Source: Candidatus Roseilinea mizusawaensis
Lineage (GTDB): Bacteria; Chloroflexota; Anaerolineae; J036; Brachytrichaceae
Reading direction: 5' to 3'
Assembly (NCBI GenBank): GCA_016841965.1
Contig: JAEANN010000026.1
Coordinates: forward strand, 1-64,000
DNA length: 64,000 nt
Numbering within the stretch: position 1 is the first letter of the stretch; every line of letters starts with the position of its first letter. Shown here in pieces: positions 24,209-32,402 of the stretch. Made by a program: the position numbers and the translations under genes. Below the pieces are notes generated by a model. That model was given only the letters and a program-made list of their open reading frames with translations. It had not been told where the DNA came from and did not search any database.

Positions 24209-25086
24209 GATCCGGCAACACCCGTTTTCCCCGGCGGCTGAGGATCATCACTGACAGCACTGCCCAGATCAGCCAGACCTGGGCGCGCGACCACCATGTG
24301 CTGGTCATGGCGCAACATATCCGGTTCAACGGCAAGGTGTATCGCGAGGGTATCGATCTCGATGACGCCACATTCGCCACGCTCGTTCAGCGATGCCCGG
24401 CCAGCGCATGGCCGGTGATCGAAGCCCCCAGCGTCGACGCGTACACCGAAATCTACCAGCAGACGCTGCTCGAGACATCGGAGATCATCGTCATGGCGCC
24501 GTCTGACAAGATGACTCACTCGGCGCGCAATGCGCGCGCAGCCGCCGAGATATTCCGAGGGCGGGCTAATATCGTCGTATTTGACTCGCAAACTATCGCC
24601 CTCGGCCTGAATGTGCTGGTGCGTCAGGTGAGCGCCCTGGCCCAGGATGGCTATTCGAGCGACGATATCATCAAACTGGCCCGTGGAATCGTGCCACGCC
24701 TGTACGGGGCGTTTGTGACCCAGGAGCTGGATCTCATGGCGCGCAGCGGCTGCTTGAGGCCGGCCCAAGCCGAATTGGGCAAACTGCTCGGCATCATCCC
24801 ATTCCTATCTATTGAAGAAGGCGAGATCGCAGCGATTGAAAAGGTGCGTTCGTTTGACCGGGCGCTGGAAAAGCTAGCTGAATTCGCCGCCGAGTTCGAG
24901 TCGCCCAAGGAACTGGCCGTGCTGCAACTCGCCCCACAACCCAACCCACAGACCGATATGTTGATCGACTTGCTACGGGGCATCTTCCCAGAGCTGAGCC
25001 ATATCCCGGTGCAGCCCTGTGGTGCGACAATCGGCAGTATCATCGGCTCAAGCGGCATTGGTGTCATGATCTACGAAGCCGGCTGA
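24205..25086 (+). CDS. DegV family fatty acid-binding protein, FakB-like
   Basis: The 293-residue protein has the DegV start RIITDSTAQISQTWA, the central ETSEIIVMAPSDKMTHSARNA and the C-terminal GATIGSIIGSSGIGVM. DegV proteins bind one fatty acid and present it to FakA for phosphorylation, so exogenous fatty acids enter phospholipid synthesis. The start codon overlaps the FakA stop (ATGA), which indicates coupled production. Confidence 0.93.
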   Translation: MRSGNTRFPRRLRIITDSTAQISQTWARDHHVLVMAQHIRFNGKVYREGIDLDDATFATLVQRCPASAWPVIEAPSVDAYTEIYQQTLLETSEIIVMAPSDKMTHSARNARAAAEIFRGRANIVVFDSQTIALGLNVLVRQVSALAQDGYSSDDIIKLARGIVPRLYGAFVTQELDLMARSGCLRPAQAELGKLLGIIPFLSIEEGEIAAIEKVRSFDRALEKLAEFAAEFESPKELAVLQLAPQPNPQTDMLIDLLRGIFPELSHIPVQPCGATIGSIIGSSGIGVMIYEAG

Positions 25087-25114
25087 CCGATTAAGCGAAT
25101 TGTCGATTGACAGC

Positions 25115-25202
25115 ATCGAACTTGTGTCATCTGTTTGCTGTGTTCTGTCATCTGCCATCTGTGCTCTGACGTCTGTGCTCTGCCGTCTGTGCTCTGTCAT
25201 CT
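25115..25202 (+). repeat. degenerate TCTG/CATCTG leader repeat
   Basis: The sequence between the DegV and FAD-subunit genes consists of about nine imperfect 9 to 10-bp units such as GTGCTCTG, GTCATCTG and GTCTGTGCTCTG, ending at the ATG of 25203. Similar leaders precede the EttA gene (43300-43391) and the SbcC gene (63224-63255). Confidence 0.75.
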
Positions 25203-26051
25203 ATGTTGAATATCAAAGAATATCACCGTGTCGAGACGATAGAAGAGGCGTTGGCACTGCTACGGCGCAAACACCCCGCCGCCGCTATCGTTAGCGGGGG
25301 CACAGCGCTGGTGGGCAGCGCGCCAGAACAGATCGAGGCTGTGATCGATATCGCAGCGTTAGGGCTGAACCAGATCACGCTCGATCGCGAGCGCAATGTG
25401 CTCATACTTGGCGCTGCCGTCACTCATCAGATGCTGGTGGAGGGCGCCGGCGATTTGCCGAACACGCCACTGTTCGACATTCTGCGCACAACAGCCCACG
25501 CCATGTCCGGCCTCAACATTCGCAATCGAGCCACGCTGGCCGGCGCAATTGTCACCGCCGACAGCGCCTCCCCCTTGGTCACTGCATTGCTGGCGTGCGA
25601 CGCAGAAATTACCCTTCACACGGATCAGGCGCGCAGCTTGCCCTTGAGTGGATTCCTGGCCTATCGCGAGCGCATCCTGAGCGAAGACGCGCTCATTTCC
25701 GAGATTCGCCTGCCGGTCGCCAGTCCCGACCTGCGGTTCGCATACGAGCGGGTGGCGCGCACCCCGCGCGATTATCCGATTGTGTGCGTGGTTGTTCGTT
25801 GCGCCGTGAAAGATGGCATCCTCGGCAGCGTCAAGATCGGGGTGGGCGGTGTGGCGGCCACACCCATCCGGCTGACTGCGCTGGAATTTGGGCTGGAGAA
25901 AAAATTGCTGGCCGACTTTCTGGAGCGCGAGTTGGGGCCGGCCATCGCTGCGCTGAATCCCCCCGACGACTGGCTGGGCAGCGCAGCGTACCGCCGCGAG
26001 ATGGCCGGCGTGCTGACACGGCGGGCGATTCTGCGCGCCACGTCGCAATAG
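25203..26051 (+). CDS. FAD-binding subunit of a xanthine dehydrogenase/CO dehydrogenase-type hydroxylase
   Basis: The 282-residue protein belongs to the CoxM/XdhB family. IVSGGTALVGSAPEQIEAVIDI matches the FAD pyrophosphate loop in two short parts, and LNIRNRATLAGAIVTADSASPL corresponds to the second FAD signature (IRNxGTxGGN). A C-terminal CO_deh_flav domain follows (RVARTPRDYPIV, KIGVGGVAATPIR). It would pass electrons from an iron-sulfur subunit to an acceptor. The molybdenum and iron-sulfur subunits are not in this window; only the XdhC-type maturation gene follows. Confidence 0.87.
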   Translation: MLNIKEYHRVETIEEALALLRRKHPAAAIVSGGTALVGSAPEQIEAVIDIAALGLNQITLDRERNVLILGAAVTHQMLVEGAGDLPNTPLFDILRTTAHAMSGLNIRNRATLAGAIVTADSASPLVTALLACDAEITLHTDQARSLPLSGFLAYRERILSEDALISEIRLPVASPDLRFAYERVARTPRDYPIVCVVVRCAVKDGILGSVKIGVGGVAATPIRLTALEFGLEKKLLADFLERELGPAIAALNPPDDWLGSAAYRREMAGVLTRRAILRATSQ

Positions 26052-26067
26052 CCGCCGGCGCAGTGAC

Positions 26068-26865
26068 ATGCCACACGATACAGTTGATGTGTTGAGGATC
26101 GCTGCCGAACATACAGGGCGCGGCGTCGCCTGCGCGCTGTGCACGGTTGTGCGCGCCAGTGGTTCTGTGCCACGCCGCGCCGGCTCGAAGTTGCTGGTGG
26201 CGGAGGACGGGGCAATTATCGCCGGCACTATCGGCGGCGGCGAGATGGAAAGCCGGGTCATTGCCCAAGCCGTGCAATCGTTGCGCAGCGGCAAGCCGCA
26301 ATTGCTGACCTATCAACTAGCCGATCCATCGAGCGGCGATCCGGGCGTGTGCGGCGGCGAGGTCGCAGTGTTTGTCGAGCCGCTCTTGCCGGCGCCGACA
26401 TTGCTGATCATTGGGGCTGGGCATGTCGGCCGGGCGCTGGCGCGCCTGGCACGCTGGGCCGGCTTCTACGTGGTGGTCACAGACGACCGCCCCGACCTGT
26501 GTTCGCCAGAAGCCATCCCCGATGCCGACATGCATCTGGCCGGCCCGCTGACAGAACAACTCGCGCGGATTACGTGGACCCCGCACACCTACGTCGCGCT
26601 GGTTACACGCAGCTCGGCCATTGACGTATCGGTGTTGCCGGCGCTGTTGCGCACGCCAGTGGCTTATGTGGGTGTCATCGGCAGCCGGCGACGTTGGCTG
26701 ACCACTGTCGATGCCCTGCGCCAGGCCGGCGTGGCCGAGGCCGATCTGACCCACGTCCATGCACCGATCGGTTTGGAGATCCACGCTGAGACGCCCGAAG
26801 AAATTGCCATCAGTATCATGGCAGAGATCGTGCAGATCCGGCGAACACGGACAGATAGCCAATAG
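26068..26865 (+). CDS. XdhC/CoxI family protein, molybdenum hydroxylase maturation
   Basis: The 265-residue protein has the XdhC_CoxI N-terminal part (TVVRASGSVPRRAGSKLLV, AGTIGGGEMESRVI) and the Rossmann-fold C-terminal part (LLIIGAGHVGRALARLA, YVGVIGSRRRW). XdhC binds molybdenum cofactor and supports its sulfuration before insertion into xanthine dehydrogenase-type enzymes. It lies 16 bases after the FAD subunit gene and is probably co-transcribed. Confidence 0.92.
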   Translation: MPHDTVDVLRIAAEHTGRGVACALCTVVRASGSVPRRAGSKLLVAEDGAIIAGTIGGGEMESRVIAQAVQSLRSGKPQLLTYQLADPSSGDPGVCGGEVAVFVEPLLPAPTLLIIGAGHVGRALARLARWAGFYVVVTDDRPDLCSPEAIPDADMHLAGPLTEQLARITWTPHTYVALVTRSSAIDVSVLPALLRTPVAYVGVIGSRRRWLTTVDALRQAGVAEADLTHVHAPIGLEIHAETPEEIAISIMAEIVQIRRTRTDSQ

Positions 26866-26922
26866 CCAGTCATCAGGAGTCAGACGCAACAGCAACACGC
26901 AATGCATAACGCACGCTGCGCT

Positions 26923-28824
26923 TCACAGGGCGTCCTTGATCAACTGCGCCACTTTGAGTGGGACATGCTCGGCCAGTTGCTCCAGCGTGGCTGCCCTGAG
27001 ACCCTCGATTGAGCCGAAGGCTTGCAGCAACTTGCGCCGGCGCACCGGCCCCACACCGGGAATCGCGTCGAGCCGCGAAGACAGGCCGATCTTGTTGCGC
27101 TGACGACGATGGCCGGTGATGCCAAAGCGATGCGCCTCGTCGCGGATGCGCTGCACCAGATAGAACGCCTGTGACTGACGCGGCAGCAACAGCGACTCAG
27201 CCTTGCCGGGGATAAAGATTTCTTCCTGCTGCTTGGCCAGCGAGACCACCGGCACGATGTGCAACAGGTCGAATTCTTTCAGCACATCCACAGCCACACC
27301 AAGCTGGCCCTTGCCCCCGTCGATGATGATGAGATCGGGCAGCACGCGCCATGAGACATCCTCTTTCTTGCCATCCGGCGCGCGTCGGCGAGGAACATCG
27401 CCATTGCTGGAGGCAGGTTGGTCAGCCTGCAGTTCATCTTGAGCATCCTTCCAGCGTTGCAGGCGGCGCGTAAGCACTTGGCGCATCGACTCGAAATCGT
27501 TCGGCCCCGAAATGCCACGAATGTTAAAACGGCGATAGTCGGCCTTGCGCGGCACGCCATGGGTAAACACCACCATGCTGCCGACGATGGCTTGGCCCTG
27601 AGTGTTGCTGATGTCATAGCATTCGATGCGATTGGGCAAACGTGGTAGGCCCAGAGCATCCTGCAACTCGCGCAGGGTCTCCTCCTGGCGATGCGAGTCC
27701 TCTTCCCACTGTGCTTTCAGCGACGCCAGCGTGACTGCCGCGTTCTGCGCCGCCAGCTCGACCAGGCCGGCGTCGGCCCCGCCGCGCGGCACACGCAACT
27801 GCACGTTGGCGCCGCGTTTGCGCTTGAGCCAGTTTTCCAGAATCACCGCTTCGTCGATCTGGGCCGGCAACAGCACCTCCGGGGGCACATACGCGGCCTC
27901 GCCATAGAACTGTTTGAGGAAAGCATTGAGGACTTCCTTCTCGTCCGCGCCTTCTGCGCCATCGAGCACAAAGTATTCTTGGCCAAGCAATTTGCCGCCC
28001 CGGATAAACAGCACTTCCACACACGTGTCGCCATCCTCGCGCGCAAAGGCAATCACGTCCTGATCGGCAGTCGCGCTGCTAACAATGCGCTGCTTTTCGA
28101 TCACATGCTGCACCGACTTGAGCTGGTCGCGGTACCACGCGGCGCGCTCGAATTGCAGATTTTGCGCTGCGCGATCCATGCGGCTTTGCAGATCGGTGAT
28201 GACCTGATCACTCTTGCCCTCCAGAAAATCGCACAGGCGCTGAATCGTGGCGCGGTACTCGGCCTGATTCACCGCACCGATGCACGGGCCGCTGCACAAT
28301 TTAATGTCGTAATACATGCAGGCGCGCCGATCATGGCCGGTAATGACGCGATCGCAATCCAGAAAGGGAAACATACGGCGCAACGCGTCGCGGGTGGCAT
28401 ACACCGCTTTGGTGTTGCTAAAGGGGCCGAAGTAACGCGCGCCGTCACGCTCCATGCGCCGCGTCACCTGAACGGTAGGAAAATCATCTTGCAGGGTGAC
28501 CTTGAGATAGGGATAGCGCTTGTCGTCCTTCAGGCGGACGTTGTAGCGGGGCTGATAATGTTTGATCAGCTCGGCTTCCTGGATCAGCGCCTCCAGTTCG
28601 TTGGCGCGCACGACGAATTCGATACGGGCGATGTCGCGCACCAGCCGGCCTGTCTTGGGCGAGGCAATCCAGGCGGCAGGGTTGAAATACGAGCGGACGC
28701 GATTGCGCAAATTGACTGCCTTGCCAACATAGATGACTCGCCCACTGGCATCATAGAAGAGGTAACAGCCCGGCTCAGCCGGCAGGCTGCGCACTGTAGC
28801 TTCCAGATGTTCGGGGACTGACAT
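26923..28824 (-). CDS. uvrC: excinuclease ABC subunit UvrC
   Basis: The 633-residue nucleotide excision repair nuclease has the GIY-YIG domain at the N-terminus (GCYLFYD, VIYVGKAVNLRNRV), the UVR motif (RAAQNLQFERAAWYRDQL), the RNase H-like C-terminal nuclease domain (YDISNTQGQAIVGSMVVF, LIIIDGGKGQL) and tandem helix-hairpin-helix motifs at the end (AIPGVGPVRRRKLLQAFG). A Pro/Asp/Lys-rich insertion of about 25 residues precedes LPDLIIIDGG. UvrC cuts on both sides of a lesion in complex with UvrB. The ATG follows a TATAAT element by 8 bases. Confidence 0.97.
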   Translation of the reverse strand: MSVPEHLEATVRSLPAEPGCYLFYDASGRVIYVGKAVNLRNRVRSYFNPAAWIASPKTGRLVRDIARIEFVVRANELEALIQEAELIKHYQPRYNVRLKDDKRYPYLKVTLQDDFPTVQVTRRMERDGARYFGPFSNTKAVYATRDALRRMFPFLDCDRVITGHDRRACMYYDIKLCSGPCIGAVNQAEYRATIQRLCDFLEGKSDQVITDLQSRMDRAAQNLQFERAAWYRDQLKSVQHVIEKQRIVSSATADQDVIAFAREDGDTCVEVLFIRGGKLLGQEYFVLDGAEGADEKEVLNAFLKQFYGEAAYVPPEVLLPAQIDEAVILENWLKRKRGANVQLRVPRGGADAGLVELAAQNAAVTLASLKAQWEEDSHRQEETLRELQDALGLPRLPNRIECYDISNTQGQAIVGSMVVFTHGVPRKADYRRFNIRGISGPNDFESMRQVLTRRLQRWKDAQDELQADQPASSNGDVPRRRAPDGKKEDVSWRVLPDLIIIDGGKGQLGVAVDVLKEFDLLHIVPVVSLAKQQEEIFIPGKAESLLLPRQSQAFYLVQRIRDEAHRFGITGHRRQRNKIGLSSRLDAIPGVGPVRRRKLLQAFGSIEGLRAATLEQLAEHVPLKVAQLIKDAL

Positions 28825-28832
28825 CGGGGCAG

Positions 28833-28862
28833 ATTATAGACATGCCATCAGCCACCTGACAA
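28833..28862 (-). promoter_or_regulatory. uvrC promoter, leaderless type
   Basis: On the minus strand TTGTCA (28862-28857) and TATAAT (28838-28833) are 18 bases apart, and the -10 element ends 8 bases before the ATG. The -35 hexamer lies inside the CCACCTGACA start of a dispersed repeat element. Confidence 0.65.
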
Positions 28863-28940
28863 ATTTTCACTACGCTCACGCGCCGCGTCCACTCACGCGC
28901 CGCGTCCGCTCACGCGCCGCGCCTTCGCAGCGCAATGCAA
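28852..28940. repeat. dispersed repeat element, divergent copy
   Basis: It begins with CCACCTGACAAATTTTCACT, close to the opening module of the other elements. Three 16-bp units of the CTCACGCGCCGCGTCC type and CGCAGCGCAATGC follow. The central palindrome is missing. It fills the space between uvrC and the glgP promoter region. Confidence 0.75.
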
Positions 28941-28974
28941 GGGACAGGCCCAACTTTTCTATCGTACAATGACC

Positions 28975-28980
28975 TGGATT
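28975..28980 (+). promoter_or_regulatory. possible -10 element (TACAAT) for glgP
   Basis: TACAAT lies just upstream of the palindrome array at 28991-29065. A start about 7 bases downstream would place the array at the very beginning of a 5' leader of roughly 115 bases. The -35 is weak. Confidence 0.4.
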
Positions 28981-28990
28981 TATTGGCCCG

Positions 28991-29065
28991 CCGGGCGCGA
29001 TCAGCATCGCGGCGGGCGCGATCAGCATCGCGCCGGGCGCGATCAGCATCGCGGCGGGCGCGATT
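28991..29065 (+). promoter_or_regulatory. three phased palindromes (21-bp period) upstream of glgP
   Basis: The palindrome GCGAT-CAGC-ATCGC occurs at 28997-29010, 29018-29031 and 29039-29052, with a fourth decayed copy (GCGATTAG) after that. The spacing of 21 bp is two helical turns, so all copies face the same side of the helix. In RNA each would form a small hairpin. This fits an operator array or a structured leader; the binding factor is unknown. Confidence 0.6.
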
Positions 29066-29104
29066 AGTTCAATCTTATTTCTGTCTTTATCAGTGAGGAG
29101 TGTC

Positions 29105-31267
29105 GTGTCTGAAGCACAAATTGACAACCTGACAAGCCTGTTGCCCAAGCGCATCGCCAAACTGACGGAATTGGCGTACAACCTGTGGTGGACGTGGCAT
29201 CCGGAAGTCCCCCGATTGTTCCAACGCATCGACCCGGTATTGTGGGAAAGCGTTTACCACAATCCGGTGAAATTTCTGCGCCGCGTCGAACGTGAAGCGC
29301 TGCGCACAGCGTACAACGACAAACGATTCGCCGGCTTGTACGACCGCTGCGTCAACGACTTCACCGAGTATATGAACCAGCCGGCCACCTGGTTTGGGCA
29401 AATGCACGCGCCGTGGGGCAAGCCGGTGGCCTATTTCTCATTCGAGTTCGGCCTGCACGAATGCCTGCCCATGTACGCGGGTGGGCTGGGCGTGCTGGCC
29501 GGCGACCACCTCAAGCAAGCCAGCGACCTGGGGATCCCTATGGTTGGGGTGGGCTTTCTGTATCTGCAAGGCTATTTCCGCCAGCGCATCACCGAGGACG
29601 GCTGGCAGGAAGCCGATTTTGCGCCGCTCGACTTTGCGGAATTGCCGATCACGCGCGTAACCGGCCCGGATAAGCAACCGTTGACGCTTTCTATCGAATT
29701 GCCCAACCGGCTAATCTGGGCGCAGGTGTGGCGCGCTCAGGTCGGGCGGGTGCCGCTGTACTTGTTGGACACCGATGTGCCCAAGAACAGCGCGCCCGAC
29801 CGCCAATTGACCTACCGGCTGTACAACCCGGACCCGGACACGCGCATTGCGCAGGAGATTGTGCTGGGGATCGGCGGGGTGCGGGCATTGCGGGCGCTGG
29901 GCATCGAGCCGGGTGTGTGGCACCTGAACGAAGGGCACCCGGCGTTCAGCACACTCGAGCGCACGCGCGAACTGGTCCAACAGGGCCTTACATTTGAGCA
30001 AGCGCGGCGCGAGGTGCGCAAGACAACGGTTTTCACCACCCACACACCTGTGCCTGCCGGCAACGACCAATTCCCACAATGGCAGATCGACCGGCAACTA
30101 AACGGATACTGGAGCGAGCTTGGCCTGGATCGCGAAGCATTTATGGATCTGGCCGATTGGCAAGGCAGCTACAACATGACTGTGCTGGCGCTGCGCATGG
30201 CCGACCGCTGCAACGCAGTCAGCGAATTGCACGGCGAGGTATCGCGCAAGATGTGGAAAGATTTGAACAGCAAAGACAGCGCCCCGATCAGACACATCAC
30301 GAACGGGGTGCATACCACCACCTGGTTGTCACGTCGGATGCGCCGGCTGTTCGACGAGCACCTGGGGCCAGACTGGATCGAGCGCCTCGACGATCCCTCG
30401 GTTTGGGCGCAGGTGCACGACATCCCAGACGAGGATCTGTGGTCGGTGCACAAACACTACAAGCGCCGCTTGGCCAGCTTCATGCAGGAGCGCGCGCGCA
30501 GCAAGTGGGTGACTCACAGCCAGCATCCAGTTCAAACCATCGCCAGTGGCGTGCTGATCAACCCGAGCGTGCTGACGATTGGCTTTGCCCGGCGCTTTGC
30601 CACCTACAAGCGGGCCTCACTCATCCTGCGCGACGTGAAGCGGCTGCTGAACATCATCAACAATCCGCACATGCCGGTGCAGATTCTGTTTGCCGGCAAA
30701 GCGCACCCCAATGATGAACCGGGCAAGCGCCTGATTCAGGAGCTATATCGCCAGGTGAAAAACGCTGACAGCGCCGGCCGGCTGGTGTTCATTGAAGATT
30801 ACGACATGTACGTGGCGCGTCAGTTGGTGCAGGGCGTCGATGTGTGGATGAACACACCCCGCCGCCCTTATGAGGCCAGCGGCACCAGCGGTATGAAAGC
30901 CGCGCTCAACGGCGCGCTCAATTTCAGCGTGCTCGACGGCTGGTGGCGCGAAGCGTACAACGGCAAGAACGGCTGGGCTATCGGCAATGAGATCGAGTAT
31001 GCCTCTGCCGAAGAGCAGGATGCTGCTGATGTCGAATCGCTCTATTCGATATTAGAGAATGAGATTGTGCCGCTGTACTATCGAGCAGACGACAACAGTA
31101 TCCCCCACCAATGGATTCAGATGATGAAAGAGTCGATCGCCACGTGCGGGCCGCGCTTTTGCACCATGCGCATGGTCAAGCAATACGTGAATGAGATGTA
31201 CAGTCCGCCGGTGGCCGGTGTCGTCAACTTGAATGGCAAACTCGCGTCCCAGGTATCTCAGGTCTAA
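29105..31267 (+). CDS. glgP: alpha-glucan (glycogen/maltodextrin) phosphorylase
   Basis: The 720-residue enzyme releases glucose 1-phosphate from alpha-1,4-glucans with pyridoxal phosphate. It is of the shorter bacterial/archaeal type with an N-terminal DUF3417-like segment (LTELAYNLWWTWHPEV). FTTHTPVPAGND is the glucan-site motif, and RRPYEASGTSGMKAALNG carries the PLP lysine. The GTG at 29105 is chosen because GAGGAG lies at 29095-29100. The GTG four codons upstream would overlap that ribosome site. The last 4 bases overlap the convergent hydrolase gene. Confidence 0.94.
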   Translation: MSEAQIDNLTSLLPKRIAKLTELAYNLWWTWHPEVPRLFQRIDPVLWESVYHNPVKFLRRVEREALRTAYNDKRFAGLYDRCVNDFTEYMNQPATWFGQMHAPWGKPVAYFSFEFGLHECLPMYAGGLGVLAGDHLKQASDLGIPMVGVGFLYLQGYFRQRITEDGWQEADFAPLDFAELPITRVTGPDKQPLTLSIELPNRLIWAQVWRAQVGRVPLYLLDTDVPKNSAPDRQLTYRLYNPDPDTRIAQEIVLGIGGVRALRALGIEPGVWHLNEGHPAFSTLERTRELVQQGLTFEQARREVRKTTVFTTHTPVPAGNDQFPQWQIDRQLNGYWSELGLDREAFMDLADWQGSYNMTVLALRMADRCNAVSELHGEVSRKMWKDLNSKDSAPIRHITNGVHTTTWLSRRMRRLFDEHLGPDWIERLDDPSVWAQVHDIPDEDLWSVHKHYKRRLASFMQERARSKWVTHSQHPVQTIASGVLINPSVLTIGFARRFATYKRASLILRDVKRLLNIINNPHMPVQILFAGKAHPNDEPGKRLIQELYRQVKNADSAGRLVFIEDYDMYVARQLVQGVDVWMNTPRRPYEASGTSGMKAALNGALNFSVLDGWWREAYNGKNGWAIGNEIEYASAEEQDAADVESLYSILENEIVPLYYRADDNSIPHQWIQMMKESIATCGPRFCTMRMVKQYVNEMYSPPVAGVVNLNGKLASQVSQV

Positions 31268-32253
31268 AGGGTGGCCAGGAACTGATCGATTCTAGCGATC
31301 ACCGTGTCGGGGCTATCGAACTGAATGAGTTCTCCACAGCCCTTCAGATGGTGAATCCGCCAGTTCGGCCGGCGGCGCAGTGCATCCAAGTGATGATACT
31401 GCGCCGTCGGCCCGTCTCCGTACATCATCAACACCGGTTTGTCGAGCGCACGGTACACCTCGAAAATGCCCGGCGTAAACAACTTGCCGGCCAGGAAGTA
31501 GAACGGGGCGTGCTCGGCGCCGGGTTGATGGCTGGTGATGTAGGCATAGTCGCACAGATCCCGGTCGAATCCCTTGCGCTGACTGAGAGACAGGAACAGC
31601 CGAGTGCTCGGCCTCGACGTGAGCAGGTCGAATAAGGGGCGGCGCCAGATTGGCACGCGCAAAAACTGGTGCAGCCCCTCATTGGGTCGGATCGACTCCG
31701 AGCGCCGGCTCATGCCAGTAGGAGATAGAAGGACGAGCGCCCGATACAGGTCCCCGCGCGCCATCGCCGCTTGGGCAAGGAACTCGGCCGAGAGCGACAG
31801 CGCAACCGCATCTACCGGCACACCAACGACCCCCGCCACAAACTGGTTGATGACATCGCGGTACAGGCCAGGAGAATACACGATGTCACGCCGGTCGCTG
31901 AACCCGAAGCCGGGCAAGTCGATGGCATACACGCGCCGGCTGGATGCGTAGTGCTCGAATAAGGGTCGGACTTCGGCGCTCGACGGCGCCGCGTTGATGC
32001 TATGCACAAACACCATCGGCGTTGTTGCGCGCACGCCGGCAGCGTTCGCTCCCGCCACGTAGTAAGCAACTCTGCCCGCCGCGCTTTCGAAGCTCTTCAA
32101 CTCACCATCCAGTGCAGCAGTCATTGGGATGTTGTGGAAGATGTTGCGGCGGCTGTGCGCAATCCAGGCCAATCCCGCGCCCAGCACGGCCAGCAAGCCG
32201 GTGGTCGTGACGATTGGCGCGATGACGGTTGCACATCTTGGCTTGTTTTTCAT
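31264..32253 (-). CDS. alpha/beta hydrolase, membrane-anchored
   Basis: The 329-residue protein begins MKNKPRCATV and has one N-terminal hydrophobic segment (about 8-30), then a single alpha/beta hydrolase domain. VFVHSINAAPSS is the oxyanion region, YAIDLPGFGFSDRR the family motif after it, and VLMMYGDGPTAQ the strand with the late acidic residue. The nucleophile elbow reads ALSLSAEFLAQ rather than a clean GxSxG, so the active site is atypical. The catalytic histidine may be that in IHHLKGCGEL. TAGAGT lies 8 bases before the ATG. Confidence 0.78.
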   Translation of the reverse strand: MKNKPRCATVIAPIVTTTGLLAVLGAGLAWIAHSRRNIFHNIPMTAALDGELKSFESAAGRVAYYVAGANAAGVRATTPMVFVHSINAAPSSAEVRPLFEHYASSRRVYAIDLPGFGFSDRRDIVYSPGLYRDVINQFVAGVVGVPVDAVALSLSAEFLAQAAMARGDLYRALVLLSPTGMSRRSESIRPNEGLHQFLRVPIWRRPLFDLLTSRPSTRLFLSLSQRKGFDRDLCDYAYITSHQPGAEHAPFYFLAGKLFTPGIFEVYRALDKPVLMMYGDGPTAQYHHLDALRRRPNWRIHHLKGCGELIQFDSPDTVIARIDQFLATL

Positions 32254-32402
32254 ATGAACAAACTCTACACCATCTGAGAGTTGCAAGCAAACACACAGGA
32301 ACGCGCGCAAGGCAGATACCTTTTCGCTAGAATACACGAGACACCTGCCGGCGCTTTGTCCTCACACGCTGCACGCCGGCGTGATTGCCTATACAACTCA
32401 AT

